A DNA stretch of 64,000 nucleotides from Mycobacterium sp. D16Q13 (GTDB lineage Bacteria > Actinomycetota > Actinomycetes > Mycobacteriales > Mycobacteriaceae), in NCBI RefSeq assembly GCF_002013375.1, contig NZ_MAEW01000014.1:124001-188000 (forward strand), in the 5' to 3' direction. The notes beneath the pieces are model-generated. The model did not search any database. It saw only the letters and a program-made list of their open reading frames with translations, and was not told where the DNA came from. The first letter of the stretch is position 1. Every line of letters starts with the position of its first letter. This document shows, one piece after another, positions 49,316 through 61,661 of the stretch. Made by a program: the position numbers and the translations under genes.

Positions 49316-49720
49316 TTACTTCGCGATATCGGCGACGAAGACCCCTGCGAGCTTGTTGACTTGCCGGGTCGAGCGGGTCAGCGCCGGATCTCCCTGGCCT
49401 TGCTCCACGATGCGCGGGTTGATCACATGGATCTGCTTGCCGCGAAAGAGCTTGATGTCGGCACCGCCTGCAGCGATCACGTTCTTGGTCCAGTTGGTTT
49501 TACCGTGAATCAGCCCGATGGAGATGACATCGCCTTTGCGGAATGCGTTCACGGTGGTTTCGTACTTGGTGCCTGACGTGCGGCCGAAGTGCGTAACGGT
49601 AGCGAACGACGGTAAAAAGCGCGCGATACGGGCCATGAATGGGTTCATGAACTTGATCTGAGCTCGCTCAAGCCAGTCGGGCATGAGCATGGGCACGCCG
49701 GGCTGATTGTTTGCTGACAT
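49316..49720 (-). CDS. Deazaflavin (F420)-dependent nitroreductase family protein
   Basis: The 134-residue Ddn-like split barrel shows [20 protein letters not shown], the F420-binding GRxSGxxYxT pattern, followed by [20 protein letters not shown]. It is distinct from the Ddn protein at 20.1 kb, having a shorter N-terminus and LIHGKTNW in place of [10 protein letters not shown]. It faces hisD divergently and is probably not part of the his operon. The 155 nt between the response regulator stop and this gene's stop hold nothing I can identify. Confidence 0.88.
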   Translation of the reverse strand: MSANNQPGVPMLMPDWLERAQIKFMNPFMARIARFLPSFATVTHFGRTSGTKYETTVNAFRKGDVISIGLIHGKTNWTKNVIAAGGADIKLFRGKQIHVINPRIVEQGQGDPALTRSTRQVNKLAGVFVADIAK

Positions 49721-49842
49721 CGATGATCCGATCGTTGTGGGTCGGTACGGTCTTCCTGCCGACGAGTCTAGTTAGACGTGCGTCACACACAACCGGTGAC
49801 TGCGTGGTAAATGGTGTTGAGCAGCTCTGGGAGAATGGTGGG

Positions 49843-52959
<3,117 letters not shown>

Positions 52960-52963
<4 letters not shown>

Positions 52964-53610
52964 CCGGTGCTGGACCCAAAGTCGTTGTCCTCGACTACGG
53001 TTCGGGCAATCTCAGATCCGCGCAGCGTGCGCTGGAAAGGGTCGGCGCCGACGTCACGGTGACCGCCGATGCCAACGCGGCGCTTAATGCCGATGGTCTG
53101 GTCGTCCCCGGGGTAGGCGCCTTTGCGGCGTGTATGGACGGGCTGCGCGGCATCGACGGCGAGCGCATCATCGACGTTCGGCTCTCCGGTGGCCGCCCGG
53201 TGCTGGGTATTTGCGTCGGCATGCAGATCCTGTTCAGTCACGGCATTGAATTCGGTGTCGACACCGCGGGATGCGGGCAGTGGCCCGGAGTGGTCAGCCG
53301 TCTGGACGCACCGGTGATCCCGCACATGGGCTGGAACACCGTCGATGCGCCGGCCGGGTCGGACCTGTTCGCCGGGCTGGATGCCGACACGCGCTTTTAC
53401 TTCGTGCATTCCTACGCGGTGCAGAAATGGGAGCTGGAAACGCCCGCCGAGTCACCCATCGCGAAGCCGCTGGTGACATGGGCGACCCATCACGTGCCGT
53501 TTATCGCGGCGGTGGAGAATGGGGCACTCGCGGCCACACAGTTCCATCCGGAGAAGAGTGGTGACGCGGGGGCCGTGTTGTTGAGCAATTGGGTGAAGGG
53601 AATCTCTTGA
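52960..53610 (+). CDS. hisH: Imidazole glycerol phosphate synthase, glutaminase subunit
   Basis: HisH supplies ammonia from glutamine to HisF. The 216-residue class I amidotransferase has the nucleophile Cys in [13 protein letters not shown] and the His/Glu pair in [12 protein letters not shown]; the oxyanion PGVG loop is present as VVPGVGAFA. It starts at GTG inside the hisB stop and overlaps the TTG of hisA. HisF is three genes further on in the same operon. Confidence 0.97.
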
Positions 53611-54338
53611 GTCTCGTTCTATTACCAGCGGTCGATGTCGCCGACGGCCAGGCCGTACGCCTGGTGCAGGGCAAGGCGGGCAGCGAAACCACCTACGGCT
53701 CACCGCGTGATGCGGCGCTGGCGTGGCAGAACGACGGTGCCGAGTGGGTGCACCTGGTGGACCTGGACGCCGCCTTCGGACGCGGTTCCAACCGCGAGTT
53801 GTTGGCACAGGTGGTGGGCGAGCTAGATGTGAAGGTGGAGCTCTCCGGCGGCATCCGGGACGACGAATCGTTGACGGCAGCGCTCGCAACCGGTTGTGCC
53901 CGAGTCAATCTCGGTACTGCCGCGCTCGAGGACCCGGAATGGTGCGCTTCGGCGATCGCCCGGCACGGTGAACGGGTCGCGGTGGGGCTCGATGTCGAAA
54001 TTGTGGACGGCGAGCACCGACTGCGCGGCCGTGGCTGGGTCAGTGACGGCGGTGACCTCTGGGAGGTGCTGGAACGTCTTCGGGCGCAGGGATGCTCGCG
54101 TTACGTGGTTACCGACGTCACCAAGGATGGCACCCTGACCGGGCCGAACCTCGAACTGCTGGCACAGGTCGCGGGTGTCGCGAACGCACCCGTCATCGCA
54201 TCGGGCGGGGTTTCGAGCCTGGACGACCTGCGTGCCATCGCAGAACTGACCGGCGCCGGTATCGAGGGTGCGATCGTCGGAAAGGCGCTTTACGCCGGCC
54301 GTTTCACCCTGCCCGACGCATTGGCTGCCGTTTCCTGA
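53607..54338 (+). CDS. hisA: Phosphoribosyl isomerase PriA (HisA/TrpF bifunctional)
   Basis: In Actinobacteria this (beta/alpha)8 enzyme isomerises both ProFAR (histidine) and PRA (tryptophan). The 243-residue protein shows [18 protein letters not shown], the phosphate loops GGIRDDE and [10 protein letters not shown], and the acid/base Asp residues near 11 and 175 ([13 protein letters not shown]). No trpF is visible in the trp genes of this window, consistent with a dual role. The start is TTG 53607, overlapping the hisH stop with GAAGGGA upstream; GTG 53589 is an alternative. Confidence 0.95.
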   Translation: MSLVLLPAVDVADGQAVRLVQGKAGSETTYGSPRDAALAWQNDGAEWVHLVDLDAAFGRGSNRELLAQVVGELDVKVELSGGIRDDESLTAALATGCARVNLGTAALEDPEWCASAIARHGERVAVGLDVEIVDGEHRLRGRGWVSDGGDLWEVLERLRAQGCSRYVVTDVTKDGTLTGPNLELLAQVAGVANAPVIASGGVSSLDDLRAIAELTGAGIEGAIVGKALYAGRFTLPDALAAVS

Positions 54339-54339
54339 C

Positions 54340-55155
54340 ATGCCTACTACTGCGGAGCTGACTGCGCTGATCTCCGAGGCGTCCATGATTTTGGACGTGG
54401 CGGCGCAGCGTTTCGTGGCCGGGCACGGGGCCGATGGTGTCGTCTTCAAGGGCGGTAAGGACTTCGCCACCGAGGAGGATCTGGCCATCGAGCGAATGGT
54501 GGTGCAGGCACTCACCGAGCGCACCGGAATCGGTGTGCACGGTGAGGAATTCGGGGGTCCGGCAGTGGATTCCGGGCTGGTCTGGGTGGTCGACCCGATC
54601 GACGGCACGGTGAACTACGCGGCGGGTTCGCCGATGGCGGCAATTCTGCTGGGGCTGCTCTCCGACGGAGAACCGGTCGCGGGCCTGACCTGGTTGCCGT
54701 TCATGGGGGACAAGTACACCGGCTTCGCGGGTGGCCCCTTGGTGCGCAACGGCGTGCCGATGCCGCCGTTGCCCCGCGTCGATCTCGCAGATGTGGCGGT
54801 GGGGCTGGGCACCTTCAATGTGGACTGGAAGGGCCGGGTGCCGGGGCGCTATCGGCTGACGGTGCTGGAGAAGCTGAGCCGCATCACGTCACGACTGCGT
54901 ATGCATGGCAGCACCGGTATCGATTTAGCGTTCACCGCGGGCGGAATCCTGGGTGGTGCGGTGAGTTTCGGCGCACATGTGTGGGATCACGCCGCCGGTA
55001 TCGCATTGGTTCAGGCCGCGGGCGGTCACGCGACGGACCTCGGTGGCAATCCCTGGACCCCCGAATCGCCGTCGGTGCTGGTGGCCGCGCCCGGCGTGCA
55101 CCAACAGATTCTGGAAGTACTGGCCGAGGTCGGGGATCCGGAGGACTACCGATGA
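54340..55155 (+). CDS. impA: Inositol monophosphatase family protein
   Basis: The 271-residue enzyme has the magnesium-dependent phosphatase motifs HGEEFGGP (site 1 Glu), [15 protein letters not shown] and the C-terminal [15 protein letters not shown]. It is the ortholog of Rv1604 (impA). Its place inside the his operon suggests histidinol phosphatase activity, but in M. tuberculosis that role has been assigned to a separate gene (Rv3137), so inositol phosphate or another sugar phosphate remains possible. ATG 54340 is 1 nt after the hisA stop, and the end overlaps hisF by 4 nt. Confidence 0.93.
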   Translation: MPTTAELTALISEASMILDVAAQRFVAGHGADGVVFKGGKDFATEEDLAIERMVVQALTERTGIGVHGEEFGGPAVDSGLVWVVDPIDGTVNYAAGSPMAAILLGLLSDGEPVAGLTWLPFMGDKYTGFAGGPLVRNGVPMPPLPRVDLADVAVGLGTFNVDWKGRVPGRYRLTVLEKLSRITSRLRMHGSTGIDLAFTAGGILGGAVSFGAHVWDHAAGIALVQAAGGHATDLGGNPWTPESPSVLVAAPGVHQQILEVLAEVGDPEDYR

Positions 55156-55925
55156 GTGTTGCTACCCGTGTCATCGCCTGCCTCGATGTCGACGACGGTC
55201 GAGTGGTCAAGGGTGTGAATTTCGAAAACCTGCGTGATGCAGGAGATCCGGTGGAGCTAGCCGCCGCGTATGACGCCGAGGGCGTGGACGAACTCACCTT
55301 CCTCGACGTCACGGCCTCGTCCTCGGGTCGGGCGACGATGCTGGATGTGGTGCGGCGCACCGCTGAGCAGGTGTTCATTCCGCTGACGGTGGGCGGCGGT
55401 GTGCGATCGGTGGAAGACGTCAACGTGCTGCTGCGCGCCGGTGCGGACAAGGTAGGCGTCAACACCGCGGCGATCGCGCGCCCGGAACTGCTGGCCGAGC
55501 TGGCGCAGCGGTTCGGATCGCAGTGCATCGTGCTGAGTGTGGACGCGCGCCGGGTCCGCGAGGGTGACCCGCTGACGCCGTCGGGATGGGAAGTCACCAC
55601 TCATGGCGGCCGCACGGGCACTGGGATCGACGCCATCGAATGGACAACGCGCGGAGCCGAATTGGGAGTGGGGGAAATCCTGCTCAACTCCATGGATGCC
55701 GACGGCACCAAGGCGGGGTTCGATCTTGCGATGATCACGGCCGCGCGTGCGGCGGTCGACGTTCCGGTGATCGCCAGTGGTGGGGCTGGCGCGGTTCAGC
55801 ATTTCGCGCCCGCGGTCAAAGCCGGGGCCGACGCGGTGCTGGCGGCCAGCGTGTTCCATTTCCGCGAGCTGACCATCGGCGAGGTGAAAGCGGCTATGGC
55901 CGCAGAAGGGATCACCGTGCGATGA
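55152..55925 (+). CDS. hisF: Imidazole glycerol phosphate synthase, cyclase subunit
   Basis: HisF makes imidazole glycerol phosphate and AICAR from PRFAR and HisH-derived ammonia. The 257-residue (beta/alpha)8 barrel shows the catalytic Asp near residue 11 ([15 protein letters not shown]), the phosphate loops GGGVRS and [11 protein letters not shown], and [14 protein letters not shown] with the second catalytic Asp. The ATG overlaps the impA stop (ATGA); the frame to 54981 is internal to impA. Confidence 0.97.
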   Translation: MSVATRVIACLDVDDGRVVKGVNFENLRDAGDPVELAAAYDAEGVDELTFLDVTASSSGRATMLDVVRRTAEQVFIPLTVGGGVRSVEDVNVLLRAGADKVGVNTAAIARPELLAELAQRFGSQCIVLSVDARRVREGDPLTPSGWEVTTHGGRTGTGIDAIEWTTRGAELGVGEILLNSMDADGTKAGFDLAMITAARAAVDVPVIASGGAGAVQHFAPAVKAGADAVLAASVFHFRELTIGEVKAAMAAEGITVR

Positions 55926-56272
55926 GCGACCTCGATCCGGCCATTGCCGACCGCTTGAAGCGTGACTCTGCCGGTCTGGTGACGGCGGTGGTGCAGGAGC
56001 ACGGCACAGGCACGGTGTTGATGGTCGCCTGGATGAATGACGAGGCCCTGGCACAGACGCTTGCGACGCGGCGCGGTACCTACTTCTCGCGGTCGCGTCA
56101 GCGCCTGTGGGTCAAGGGCGAGACATCGGGTCACACCCAGTACGTGCACGCGGTGCGGCTCGACTGTGACGGCGACACACTGGTGCTCGAAGTCGATCAG
56201 ACCGGGCCGGCGTGCCACACCGGCGCGCACAGCTGCTTTGACGCCGACGAGCTCTTGGGTGAAGAGCTCTAG
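55922..56272 (+). CDS. hisI: Phosphoribosyl-AMP cyclohydrolase
   Basis: HisI opens the purine ring of PR-AMP. The 116-residue monofunctional protein shows [34 protein letters not shown], the magnesium Asp in [10 protein letters not shown], and the zinc cysteines in [12 protein letters not shown]. It has no HisE domain; hisE is elsewhere, as in other mycobacteria. It ends the his operon, with a 10-nt gap to the convergent peroxiredoxin gene. Confidence 0.97.
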   Translation: MSDLDPAIADRLKRDSAGLVTAVVQEHGTGTVLMVAWMNDEALAQTLATRRGTYFSRSRQRLWVKGETSGHTQYVHAVRLDCDGDTLVLEVDQTGPACHTGAHSCFDADELLGEEL

Positions 56273-56282
56273 GTTGCGCGTG

Positions 56283-56741
56283 CTAGCTGCGTGCGCGGAG
56301 GAACTCTAGGGCCTTATCCGCGTGCGCGTTCATGTTGAGCTCGCTGGCGAACACCTCAAGCACCGTCTTGTCGGTGTCGATGATGAACGTGGTCCGCTTC
56401 ACGGGCGCCAGCTTGCCCAGCAGTCCGCGCTTGACGCCGAATGCGGTGGAGACCGCCCCGCCCTTGTCCGAGAGCAGTGGGTAGTCGAACTTGCGCTTGT
56501 CGGCGAAGTCGGCCTGCTTTTCGACCGAGTCGACGCTGATGCCGACGCGCGAGGCGCCCACTTCTTTGAATTCGCTTGCTAAGTCCCGGAAATGGCAGGC
56601 CTCGGCGGTGCAGCCGGGCGTATTCGCGGCGGGATAGAAGAACAGCACGACGGGTCCGTCGGCCAGGAGTGAGGAGAGGCTGCGGGTTGTTCCGGTCTGG
56701 TCCGGAAGTTCGAAGTCGGCGACACGATCACCAGGTTTCAT
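56283..56741 (-). CDS. bcpB: Peroxiredoxin (BCP/PrxQ type)
   Basis: This thiol peroxidase reduces hydrogen and organic peroxides. The 152-residue thioredoxin-fold protein shows VVLFFYPAANTPGCTAEACHFRD, with the peroxidatic Cys in TPGC and the resolving Cys five residues on, the PrxQ arrangement. It is the ortholog of Rv1608c. ATG 56741 is 7 nt after TAGCGT (minus, 56749-56754), so the mRNA is probably leaderless. The frame upstream to 56816 lies in the HIT gene and is rejected. Confidence 0.95.
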   Translation of the reverse strand: MKPGDRVADFELPDQTGTTRSLSSLLADGPVVLFFYPAANTPGCTAEACHFRDLASEFKEVGASRVGISVDSVEKQADFADKRKFDYPLLSDKGGAVSTAFGVKRGLLGKLAPVKRTTFIIDTDKTVLEVFASELNMNAHADKALEFLRARS

Positions 56742-56751
56742 GAGTCGAACG

Positions 56752-57180
56752 CTACGCCAGCGCGTCGGACAGCCGGTTTCCCAGGGCGGTGATTGTGCGC
56801 ATGTCACCACGGACACCGGGCGCCCAGGGCAGTCCCAGCCGGTCTTTGGACTTGTCGATGTACCGGGGGATCACGTGGAGGTGAAAATGAAACTCCGTCT
56901 GCCATGCGTGCGCGCCGCAGCAATTCAGGAGGTTCACCCCGTCGGCCCCGAGTTCGGTGACGACCGCTTTGGCTATCCGTTGGGCAGTTAACGCGACAGC
57001 GCTCAGATCATCGGCCGGTATCTCAAGGAGATCCTTGCTGTGCCGCTTCGGAACCACCAGGAGATGTCCGTCCGCACCGGGGTTGATATCCATGAACGCA
57101 TAGGTTTTCGCGTCCTCTGCGACGCGCACGCCGGGTACGACACCGGAGACGATCCCGCAGAACAAGCACTCCTCAGCCAC
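56752..57180 (-). CDS. HIT domain hydrolase with LexA-boxed promoter
   Basis: The 142-residue histidine triad protein has a zinc-type CLFC at residues 5-8, GHLLVVPKRH at 38-47, and the catalytic triad HFHLH at 98-102. HIT proteins hydrolyse nucleoside polyphosphates, adenylates or AMP-lysine. GTG 57180 is chosen because TACCGT (minus, 57187-57192) ends 6 nt before it; the longer frame to 57228 would start inside the LexA box. A consensus LexA site overlaps its -35 region, so it may be DNA-damage inducible. Its 3' end is 11 nt from the bcpB start. Confidence 0.88.
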   Translation of the reverse strand: MAEECLFCGIVSGVVPGVRVAEDAKTYAFMDINPGADGHLLVVPKRHSKDLLEIPADDLSAVALTAQRIAKAVVTELGADGVNLLNCCGAHAWQTEFHFHLHVIPRYIDKSKDRLGLPWAPGVRGDMRTITALGNRLSDALA

Positions 57181-57202
57181 CGCTTCACGGTAGAGGCGTT
57201 GC

Positions 57203-57226
57203 GTTATCGAACGGGTGTTCGATAAC
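57203..57226. promoter_or_regulatory. LexA (SOS) box upstream of the HIT gene
   Basis: GTTATCGAAC-GGGT-GTTCGATAAC is a perfect 10-bp-arm palindrome containing TCGAAC-N4-GTTCGA, the mycobacterial SOS box (57207-57222). It covers positions around -35 for the HIT gene on the minus strand. The plus-strand side has no convincing gene, so the HIT gene is the only clear target. Confidence 0.88.
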
Positions 57227-57476
57227 ATGAAGGCCCGGGAGACGCGGCCGGACGGGCCCGCGTATCGGCTCGACGTGATGAGGTGCGACGTGCCATCGAC
57301 GAACGTGACGGTGTTCCTGCCGGGCGGCGCGGTATGGGAGTTTCACTGGGAATTGCGCTGGCGCGCCAGGTTTCCTCGGCACTCTCGGCATGGTGTGCCG
57401 AGGACTCCGTGCTCGCACCCGAGTGCCCCCACCGGCACGCCCGGGCCGCACATGCGGTCCCAGGCGTGCTGTCACA

Positions 57477-60290
57477 TCAGCGGGCGGGCAGCGGGCGTGA
57501 CCGGATCACCCGTGGCCACCAGAACAACGGCCCGAGCAACCGGGCAATGGCGGGGGTGATGAACGACCGCACGATGAGGGTGTCCAACAGCAGGCCAAGG
57601 CCGATGATGGAACCGAGCTGGCCCACCGACAGCAGATCGCTGGACAGCATGGCCATCATCGTGGTCGCGAACACGATGCCCGCGGTGGTGACGACCTTGC
57701 CGGAGTTGGCCACCGCGCGAATCAGACCCGTATTGAGCCCCGCCTTGCTTTCCTCCAGATAGCGGGCGATGAGCAACAGGTTGTAGTCCGACCCCACGGC
57801 CACCAGGATGATGAAGGTGATGGGCAGATTCAGCCAGCTCAGCGGTATGCCCAGGAAGTGCTGCCAGACCAGTACCGAGAGGCCGAAGGCGCCCGAGTAG
57901 GAGAACGCCACCGTGCCAATGATGACCAGTGCCGCCACCACACTCCTGGTGATCAACAGCATGACCAGGAAGATCAGCGCGAACGCCGCGATGGCCGCAA
58001 TCAGGAGGTCGGTCTTGGTGGCGTCCTGGATGTCCCAGTACGTCGCCGCCGCACCGCCCAGATAGACCCGTGATCCGGCCAGCGTCGTTCCTTTAAGAGC
58101 CTCCTTGGCCGCTGGCAGATAGGCCTGCGCGTGGTCGATGCCTTCCTCGCTCAGCGCCTCGCCGTCGTGGTAGATCATGTAGCGGGCGGATTTCCCGTCC
58201 GGTGAAACGAAGTACTTCAGGTCGATCTGGAAATACGGATTGTCGAAGGCATCCGGGGGCAGGTAGAAGAACTCGTCGTTCTTGGAACTGTCGAATGCGT
58301 ATCCGAGGTCCATCATCTGGCGGCCCAGCTCATTCATCTGGGTGAGCATCGGCCGCATGGTGCTCTGCTCGGTGAGCACCACCTTTCTCATGTTGTCCAG
58401 TTCGGCGGCGCTTCTGCCGATGACCTCGACCAGTTGCGGAGTGACCGCGTCCTGGATCACGGCCGCCTTGAGGCTGTCGTCCACCGCATCGGTCATCGAG
58501 TCGACCTGGTCGGTCATATCGAACAGCGATCTCATCGCCCAGCACATCGGGATATCGGCGCAGTGCGGTTCCCAGTAGAAGTAATTGCGCAGCGGCCGGA
58601 ACTGATCGTCGAAATTGCCGAGGGTGTCCCGCATGCTCACCGTGACGTCTTTCAACTCCTGTGCGCCTTTGAGGGAGATATGCGCCGATCCTGCTTGCTG
58701 TCCGGTGAGTTCCTGCTGCTGGCGCATCAGGGCGGCCATCCGGTCGGTGATATCGGCCATTTGGGTGAATCGATCGGTGAGGTCCGTAAGAAACGGGAGT
58801 ATCTCGTTGATCTTGGTTCCCATGGTCCCCATCGTGTACGTGAAGGACGAATGCTCCAGCGGCGTGCCCAGTGGCCTGGTGACGCTCTGAATCATGGCGA
58901 CGCCGGGCGTGTGGAAGACCTCGCGCGCCACCTTGTCCAGCGCGATCATGTCCGTCGAGTTCCGCATGTCGTGATCGGATTCGATCATGAGCATGTCGCT
59001 GTTGAGCTTGCTCACTGGAAAGTGCCTGTCCGCTGCGGCGTATCCCTGATTCGCCGGGACGTCGTCGGCGATGTAGATCCGGTCGTTGTAGTTGGGACGG
59101 TACGACGGCAGCGTGATCGATCCGATCAGCACCACAACACTGCTCACCACGAGAATCCGGCCTGGCCAGCGCACGGTGACGGTGCCGACCTTGCGCCAAA
59201 TACCCGCACTTGCCTTGACTTTCGGATCGAAGACCCCGAAGCGGCTGCCCAGCGCCAGTACCGCGGGCCCAAAGGTGAGGGATGCCGCGACGGCGACGAG
59301 TGTTGCCGCCGCACACGGGATGCCCATGGTATTGAAGTAGTTGAGGCGTGTGAACTGCAGGCAGAATGTGGCACCCGCGATGGCCAAGCCGGAGCCGAGG
59401 ATGACGTGCGAGACGCCTTTCACCGCGGAGTAATACGCCGTCTCCCGATCCTCGCCCGCGTGGCGCGCCTCTTGGTACCTGCCGATCAAGAAGATCGCAT
59501 AGTCGGTCCCGGCGCCAAGGATCAACGACACCAGGATGTTCGACGCGAAAACCGAGATGCCGATGAGCTTGTGATAGGCGAGGAACGCGACAACGCCACG
59601 CCCGCAGGACAACTCGACCATCACCACCAACAGCGTCAGGAGGGCGGTAGCGACGGATCGGTAGACGATGAGCAGCATCACCGTGATGATGGCGATCGTC
59701 ACGTACATCAGGCGGATCATGCTTTGGTTGCCCACCTGAAGCATGTCTGTGGATAGTGGGGCCGAGCCGGAGACGTACACCTTGACTCCGTTGGGGGGCT
59801 GGACCTCGGCGACTAGTTCGCGGACGGCACGGATGGATTCGTCGGAGACCGTCGAACCCTGGTCGCCGGCGACCCGCACGAGGGTGTAGGCGGCCTGCCC
59901 ATCGGAGCTCTGCACGCCCGCGGCGGTCGTGCCCTGGCCCCACAGATTCATCACGTATTGGACGTGCTTCTTGTCGTTCTCCAGCTTGCTGGCCACGGTG
60001 TTGTAGAACGCGTGGTCGGCATCGTTGAGCTTGTGATCACCCTCCAGGATGACCATCGCCAGACTGTTGCTGTCCGATTCCTGGAACGATTCACCAATGT
60101 GAATCAGAGCCTTAGACGACGGCGCGTCGAGCGGAACCAGCGGGCCCTGGTTCGCGTCGGTGACGGGTTCGAGCTGCGGAACCACGGTGTTGATCACGAC
60201 GGTGAATGCGGCCCAGGCCAGCACCACAAGTATGGCGAACCTGCGAATCGTCCTGGCGAACCACGGCTTCTGTGTGGAATGTGCGCTCAT
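57477..60290 (-). CDS. MmpL family RND transporter
   Basis: From ATG 60290 the protein is 937 residues with the MmpL4/5 layout. An N-terminal helix and a first porter domain (about 45-190) precede five helices with the proton-relay pair in GAGTDYAIFLIGRYQE. A second, longer porter domain (about 390-720) carries a coiled-coil-like Met/Gln-rich stretch (TDRMAALMRQQQEL). A final helix block follows with AVGSDYNLLLIARYLEE. MmpL proteins export lipids, siderophores or drugs. The start overlaps the mmpS stop (ATGA). No lipid-synthesis genes are nearby, so siderophore or drug efflux is as likely as lipid export. Confidence 0.95.
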   Translation of the reverse strand: MSAHSTQKPWFARTIRRFAILVVLAWAAFTVVINTVVPQLEPVTDANQGPLVPLDAPSSKALIHIGESFQESDSNSLAMVILEGDHKLNDADHAFYNTVASKLENDKKHVQYVMNLWGQGTTAAGVQSSDGQAAYTLVRVAGDQGSTVSDESIRAVRELVAEVQPPNGVKVYVSGSAPLSTDMLQVGNQSMIRLMYVTIAIITVMLLIVYRSVATALLTLLVVMVELSCGRGVVAFLAYHKLIGISVFASNILVSLILGAGTDYAIFLIGRYQEARHAGEDRETAYYSAVKGVSHVILGSGLAIAGATFCLQFTRLNYFNTMGIPCAAATLVAVAASLTFGPAVLALGSRFGVFDPKVKASAGIWRKVGTVTVRWPGRILVVSSVVVLIGSITLPSYRPNYNDRIYIADDVPANQGYAAADRHFPVSKLNSDMLMIESDHDMRNSTDMIALDKVAREVFHTPGVAMIQSVTRPLGTPLEHSSFTYTMGTMGTKINEILPFLTDLTDRFTQMADITDRMAALMRQQQELTGQQAGSAHISLKGAQELKDVTVSMRDTLGNFDDQFRPLRNYFYWEPHCADIPMCWAMRSLFDMTDQVDSMTDAVDDSLKAAVIQDAVTPQLVEVIGRSAAELDNMRKVVLTEQSTMRPMLTQMNELGRQMMDLGYAFDSSKNDEFFYLPPDAFDNPYFQIDLKYFVSPDGKSARYMIYHDGEALSEEGIDHAQAYLPAAKEALKGTTLAGSRVYLGGAAATYWDIQDATKTDLLIAAIAAFALIFLVMLLITRSVVAALVIIGTVAFSYSGAFGLSVLVWQHFLGIPLSWLNLPITFIILVAVGSDYNLLLIARYLEESKAGLNTGLIRAVANSGKVVTTAGIVFATTMMAMLSSDLLSVGQLGSIIGLGLLLDTLIVRSFITPAIARLLGPLFWWPRVIRSRPLPAR

Positions 60291-60730
60291 GCGGACAGCA
60301 CCTGGCACCAGACGCCGGCGTGCTCGCCGGTTGCGGTGTGCTCCGAGCGCACTAAGCCGTCAACGGTGATGCGGCAGCCGACATTTCGGCCCGCCACCTG
60401 TGCGGTGATGTCGCCGGTCGCGGTCGTCAAGACGGTCGTCTCCGTATGTGTCCACGGCAACGCGGTGGGCTGGACATCGACGGGTCTGTTGTTGGTATCC
60501 CAGTAGCTCACCCGCGCCCAGCCGCCGTAGTCGCCAAACACCTCGTAGACGATGTTCTTGGGATTGAACTGGACGACGGCGAAATTTCCCCCGGGGCTGC
60601 GTGTGCGGTCCTGTGAGCCGAAGACGCCATGCGCGAACTTGATAGCCAGCCCTGCGGTGAGGAGTATCGCCACGGCGAGGAGCGGCAACCAGGTCTTGTT
60701 CAGCACGCGACGGCTCCTGGAGATGCTCAT
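60287..60730 (-). CDS. MmpS family membrane accessory protein
   Basis: The 147-residue protein has one N-terminal helix (LLAVAILLTAGLAIKFAHGVF) and a periplasmic beta-rich domain (VVQFNPKNIVYEVFGDYGGWARVSYWD in pieces), with a Cys pair near residues 117 and 142 that may form a disulfide. MmpS proteins are the periplasmic partners of MmpL pumps. ATG 60730 follows AAAGGG and is preferred over 60778. mmpS and mmpL overlap by 4 nt and are divergent from a MarR gene. Confidence 0.93.
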   Translation of the reverse strand: MSISRSRRVLNKTWLPLLAVAILLTAGLAIKFAHGVFGSQDRTRSPGGNFAVVQFNPKNIVYEVFGDYGGWARVSYWDTNNRPVDVQPTALPWTHTETTVLTTATGDITAQVAGRNVGCRITVDGLVRSEHTATGEHAGVWCQVLSA

Positions 60731-61080
60731 AGCTAACCCTTTCAGTCCCTGAGATATGGCCTTCGGGCATGCGGACATGGCGGCGTGTGTTCGCAGTTAT
60801 ACCAATGTTCTACTGCAAGAATGCGCCGGTCATCGTTGACCCGTTGACGTTCCATGTCGCTCGTTCCCGGATCTGTCGTCACAGCGCAGGCAAAGTCCTG
60901 AACGGATGCGTGACGAATACTATATAAGTTAAGTAATTGGTGTCTAGTGAGTGTGACGCAGACCGCGCCGAACGGGTTGTCGCCGATGTTGCCGAGCCTG
61001 CGGGCAGCACGGGCAGAGTTCGATAGCCTTAGGTCGGCACGTGCACATCCTGCGGTCGAGAGGATTCAAGAAGGGACGCG
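60731..61080. promoter_or_regulatory. Divergent mmpS / marR control region (350 bp)
   Basis: No convincing gene lies here. An AT-rich island at 60917-60945 (TACTATATAAGTTAAGTAATT) stands out from the surrounding G+C and can supply -10 boxes in both directions (TACTAT plus strand 60919-60924; TATAGT minus strand 60920-60925). TAGCCT at 61024-61029 is a second candidate for the marR gene. The AT island is the best guess for a MarR operator. Confidence 0.45.
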
Positions 61081-61572
61081 ATGGTGGTCAAGGAGAGCTC
61101 GATCACCGTGCGCGATTGGTCGCAGAACAGGCCCGATCTCGACACGGCCTCCATGGAGATCATCGGCTTGTTGAAGCGCGCCTCGGGTCTGCTCGCGCGT
61201 GCGATAGAACCTCTGTGCACATCGGCTTCCATCCCGGAGCCCGAACACGACATTCTGATCGTGCTGCGATATCGCAAAGGTCCCGTCATCGCTCGTCACA
61301 TCGCCGAAGAGCTTGGTGTATCGCAGGCGTGGGTGAGCCGAACGCTGCGCAAGCTCGAGGAGCGTGGATATGTGACTCGGGAGGCCAGCGTCAACGACCG
61401 GCGAGCGGTCATCATCAGCATGACCGATAGCGGGCGCGCAGTGGTTGATGAGCACTTCCCTGAGCGGTTGCTCATCCAGTCCGCGGCTCTCGCCGGACTC
61501 GGCGACGATCGTGACGCCGTGGTGGGAGGGCTGGAACGCCTGGTGGAGTCCCTGCGGGCCTACGAGGGCTAG
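61081..61572 (+). CDS. MarR family transcriptional regulator
   Basis: The 163-residue winged-helix protein shows the MarR order: an N-terminal dimer helix ([20 protein letters not shown]), the recognition part [28 protein letters not shown] (in pieces), the wing with [19 protein letters not shown], and a C-terminal helix. The DRR motif in the wing is typical. The ATG follows GAAGGGA. It is divergent from mmpS-mmpL, like Rv0678 next to mmpS5-mmpL5, and so is a likely repressor of the efflux pair. Loss-of-function changes in such a regulator could raise efflux. Confidence 0.92.
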   Translation: MVVKESSITVRDWSQNRPDLDTASMEIIGLLKRASGLLARAIEPLCTSASIPEPEHDILIVLRYRKGPVIARHIAEELGVSQAWVSRTLRKLEERGYVTREASVNDRRAVIISMTDSGRAVVDEHFPERLLIQSAALAGLGDDRDAVVGGLERLVESLRAYEG

Positions 61573-61661
61573 GCCAATCAGGGTCAGCCCAATCCGGCCC
61601 GGCCCATCCGCGTCGGCAACGCGACCCAGTCGGCTGGCGGGGGTCTGGGAGAATAGCTTCC

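Noticed and set aside
57203..57226. Possible phage attachment site at the 24-bp palindrome
   Set aside because: No tRNA, integrase or second copy is nearby, and the core matches the LexA consensus exactly.
57215..57559. Plus-strand frame starting just after the LexA box (MKARETRPDG from 57227)
   Set aside because: There is no -10 box or ribosome site in a usable position, the later part loses coding character, and it overlaps the 3' end of mmpL. A small SOS-induced protein is not excluded but not supported.
58330..59943. 537-residue minus-strand and 440-residue plus-strand frames inside mmpL
   Set aside because: Both are alternate-frame shadows of the MmpL gene; their composition (Arg, His, Gly) is typical of such shadows.
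60947..61174. 75-residue plus-strand frame upstream of and overlapping the MarR gene
   Set aside because: It runs out of frame into the MarR gene and has no recognisable sequence. The region is better read as promoter.
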